The notes beneath the pieces were generated by a model. It was given only the letters and a program-made list of their open reading frames with translations, had not been told where the DNA came from and made no database searches. Source: JACKOB01 sp024234575 (GTDB taxonomy: Bacteria; Pseudomonadota; Gammaproteobacteria; Pseudomonadales; Oleiphilaceae). Taken from it: DNA of 64,000 nt. Location: positions 62,001-126,000 of the forward strand of contig JBPJFZ010000003.1 in the NCBI GenBank assembly GCA_051208035.1. Direction: 5' to 3'. The translations under genes and the position numbers were made by a program. Below, in pieces: positions 61,985 to 64,000 of the stretch (positions are counted from its first letter, which is position 1; every line of letters starts with the position of its first letter).

Positions 61985-62974
61985 ATGGAAGAAGGTTGTA
62001 TGCACGAATCTAACCAGACTAAAAGCTACCTGGGCCGTATGAAGGCCTTTATGGATATTATCTACGAACCCAAACTGCACTTTGGTTTTGCCGCCTTTTG
62101 GTTTTTGTCTTTGCAGGGGTTAATGGTATTGCTGGCTGGGCAGAGCCACTCTGCGGTGGCTGACTCTGGCGTAATTGCATGGCAGTGGCACCCTGCAACT
62201 TTGCTGGGTGTCGTCACCTTATTCTTGATAATGTTCTTTTTACGGGCCGTGGATGAGGTAAAAGATTACGAGTATGACGTGCGCCACAACCCGGACCGGC
62301 CGCTGGTGTCAGGAGCGGTATCTTTTGCTGATTTACGCAGTTATTGGCTGCTGGCTTTTTTGCTCATCCCTTTGCTGAATGTGGCGGTTAGTGTTTGGTT
62401 AGCGCTGTTTGTTGTGCTGGATATGGCCTACGGATTGCTGTTGATGAAGCTGGAAAAGTGGCTGCCATGGATGCAAAAAAGCATGTTTTTTAACTTGCTA
62501 CTGACTTACCCGGTGAGTATTGCCCTTAGCTTCTACACCTTGCTATTGACCTTACACAGTCACAATCTGGCGTTTGATCCGGTGACGCTGCAACTGATTC
62601 TTATCTATATTTTGGCTTTTCTGCACTTCGAAATTGTGCGCAAGAATCTGTGGCCGTCGATGGCAGACCCCGGTGAGCGTTTTTACAGCCATGATATCGG
62701 CCCGGTACCTGCGGCGTTGCTGGGGTTTTCTTGCGGACTGGTCGCTGTGGTGATGATGTTGTTATTAACAGAACCCTGGCACCAACAAGGCTTGGCGGCG
62801 TTGACTGGGTGGCTGCCGTTGCTGGCGTTGATTCCCTGTCAAAAGAGTCTGGTAAAGTTTCTTACCCATAAAAGTGAGCGATACAACCCAAGGAAGCTGG
62901 CCGTACTTTTTCTCGTTATATTTTATGCGACAAATTTACTGCACGCCTTGGCTGCCAATACGCTTGCTTTTTAG
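61985..62974 (+). CDS. UbiA-family prenyltransferase
   Basis: 329 residues; the second ATG (62000), with GAAGG ahead, is an equally good start. About eight or nine membrane helices. The first Asp-rich motif reads RAVDEVKDYEYDVRHNPDRP and then LVSGAVS, a clear UbiA pattern of Mg-diphosphate binding, and the second conserved region reads GERFYSHDIGPVPAALLG. UbiA enzymes transfer an isoprenyl chain to aromatic rings, glycerol phosphate or other acceptors. The acceptor cannot be read from sequence. It is placed after repeat copy B and 11 bases before the exporter gene. If it belongs to the cluster, the product or its anchor is prenylated. Confidence 0.87.
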   Translation: MEEGCMHESNQTKSYLGRMKAFMDIIYEPKLHFGFAAFWFLSLQGLMVLLAGQSHSAVADSGVIAWQWHPATLLGVVTLFLIMFFLRAVDEVKDYEYDVRHNPDRPLVSGAVSFADLRSYWLLAFLLIPLLNVAVSVWLALFVVLDMAYGLLLMKLEKWLPWMQKSMFFNLLLTYPVSIALSFYTLLLTLHSHNLAFDPVTLQLILIYILAFLHFEIVRKNLWPSMADPGERFYSHDIGPVPAALLGFSCGLVAVVMMLLLTEPWHQQGLAALTGWLPLLALIPCQKSLVKFLTHKSERYNPRKLAVLFLVIFYATNLLHALAANTLAF

Positions 62975-62985
62975 GACTGCCAACG

Positions 62986-64000
62986 ATGAAATCTACTAAC
63001 AATACGCAAATGCCGAAAAGTCCTGATAGGCAACATTCTGGCAGTAAAAATTCTCGGGCGACGAAGTTTGCAGACCTGGTGGTGACCCATCCGGTCGCTT
63101 TCCTGTTGCTGAGCCTGCTGCTGTTTGTGGTTACTGCCATGGGTAATGCCCATTATCGCAATACGCTTAATTATCAGTTCTTTTTTAGTGCGGATAACCC
63201 GCAGCTCGCTGCGTTCGAAAAGCTTCAAGATGATTATGCCAAAACAGAGGCGGTTTTTATCGCCCTGGCACCCGCGGATGGCAATGTGTTTACGCCAGAA
63301 AACCTGCAGCTACTGGAATCGTTTACCAAACAGGCATGGCAGACACCGCACTCGCTGCGTGTTGATTCAATGGTGAATTTTCAGCACACCGAGGGTAACG
63401 AAGAAGGGTTGAATGTCTATGGATTGTTTGAGCATGCAGCGCAACTTACGCAAAGGCAAATAAACCAGAGAAAACAGATAGCGCTGAGTGAGCCATCATT
63501 AGTGAATGCCTTGGTGGCAGCGGATGCCAGTGTTGCCGGTGTGCGAATCACGATAGCCATGCCGGGTGCTAATCTCGAAAAAGAGACCCCAGAAGTGGTC
63601 TTTTTCGTGCGGGAGCTGGCTTCGCGCTTTGAAGCAGAATACCCCGGATTGAAGATTTACCTCACGGGTCAAATCGTTGTTGATCAGGCATTTCCTGAAT
63701 CTACAGAAGCCGATTTCGGCTTTGTCTGGCCAGCGTTTTTGGTAGTGATGATGCTGTTATTGGCACTTATTTATCGCAGTGCGGTGTATATGCTGATCAC
63801 CATTGTGACGGGTATTTTGGCCATTGGCGCAGGTATGGGCGCGGTGGGCTGGACTGCGTTGCAGGTCAATGCGGCGGTAACTGCCGCTCCGGTGATGATA
63901 TTAACGCTGGCAATGGCTGACTGCATTCATATTCTGGCTTCTTATACGCATCAATTAACTAAAGGTGACAGTCGCAGGGCGGCGATGATCGAAAGCCTGC
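62986..64000 (+). CDS. MmpL/RND-family exporter, 5' part only
   Basis: The frame starts with ATG at 62986 and stays open to the window edge (338 codons seen). A polar 30-residue leader is followed by a membrane helix (HPVAFLLLSLLLFVVTAMG), a periplasmic domain of about 190 residues (NTLNYQFFFSADNPQ, YPGLKIYLTGQIVVDQAF) and then tightly packed helices (FVWPAFLVVMMLLLALIYRS, ITIVTGILAIGAGMGAVGW, APVMILTLAMADCIHILASY). The Asp in AMADCIHIL is in the place of the proton-relay region of RND proteins of the COG1033/MmpL group. It is 11 bases after UbiA and is the likely exporter of the cluster's lipid product. Confidence 0.88.
   Translation, partial: MKSTNNTQMPKSPDRQHSGSKNSRATKFADLVVTHPVAFLLLSLLLFVVTAMGNAHYRNTLNYQFFFSADNPQLAAFEKLQDDYAKTEAVFIALAPADGNVFTPENLQLLESFTKQAWQTPHSLRVDSMVNFQHTEGNEEGLNVYGLFEHAAQLTQRQINQRKQIALSEPSLVNALVAADASVAGVRITIAMPGANLEKETPEVVFFVRELASRFEAEYPGLKIYLTGQIVVDQAFPESTEADFGFVWPAFLVVMMLLLALIYRSAVYMLITIVTGILAIGAGMGAVGWTALQVNAAVTAAPVMILTLAMADCIHILASYTHQLTKGDSRRAAMIESL

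Noticed and set aside
1..64000. tRNA, rRNA, prophage or integrase traces
   Set aside because: No cloverleaf-like 3' ends, rRNA motifs or phage-type genes were noticed on either strand.

Overview
The window reads as the chromosome of a marine, lipid-oriented Gammaproteobacterium, possibly of the Cellvibrionales/Spongiibacteraceae type. That placement is an inference. It rests on an NhaD sodium/proton antiporter, a SlyD/EfpL/FabR/DeaD set with typical gammaproteobacterial sequences, many acyl-chain enzymes with TetR, PadR and AraC regulators, and a multi-PAS GGDEF-EAL receptor. I saw no rRNA, tRNA, CRISPR array, transposase or phage gene.

Layout. 1-3.6 kb: 3' end of a PLP cysteine synthase-like gene, nhaD with a structured leader, a CBS-pair protein and an alpha/beta hydrolase. 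3.9-7.7 kb: an orphan solute-binding protein (glycerol/GlpV-like) followed by a methyl-accepting chemotaxis protein. 7.7-11.5 kb: a diiron ferritin-like protein, its ferredoxin-type reductase and a divergent AraC regulator. 11.7-21.9 kb: a c-di-GMP sensor, DUF genes, a lipoprotein neutral ceramidase, a Nudix hydrolase, and a minimal Ser/Thr kinase convergent with an ECF sigma factor. 22-30 kb: an acyl-ACP-reductase-like dehydrogenase with an extra N-terminal region, HDOD and metallo-beta-lactamase-fold genes, FabR, EfpL, SlyD and a ketopantoate reductase-like gene. 30-42 kb: DeaD, a retinol-saturase-like oxidoreductase with a divergent PadR, a fasciclin lipoprotein, an acyl-CoA dehydrogenase with its TetR, a hybrid histidine kinase, YceH and a 40-residue membrane protein. 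42.2-48.6 kb: a phospholipid-type locus equivalent to E. coli ynbABCD, rearranged and extended by an SDR and a patatin-like gene.

49.3 kb to the right edge: the most unusual part, a plus-strand biosynthetic cluster. A 2610-residue protein carries FAAL, ACP, KS, AT, an apparently dead DH, ACP, TE and two AfsA-type hotdog domains. It is followed by an ICMT-type methyltransferase, an extended SDR, a dikinase with the layout of rifampin phosphotransferase, a UbiA prenyltransferase and the start of an MmpL/RND exporter. With no KR and no usable DH, the megasynthase should make a beta-ketoacyl thioester, which is the substrate type of AfsA enzymes. A butenolide- or tetronate-like lipid that is reduced, methylated, phosphorylated and/or prenylated and then exported is a reasonable hypothesis; the product is unknown to me.

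Two full copies and one fragment of an intergenic inverted repeat occur (about 16.5, 38.8 and 61.8 kb). The core is conserved and the outer arms differ between copies yet stay self-complementary. Candidate operators for the TetR, PadR and nhaD genes can be seen by eye. All function calls come from reading the sequence; no database search was run.
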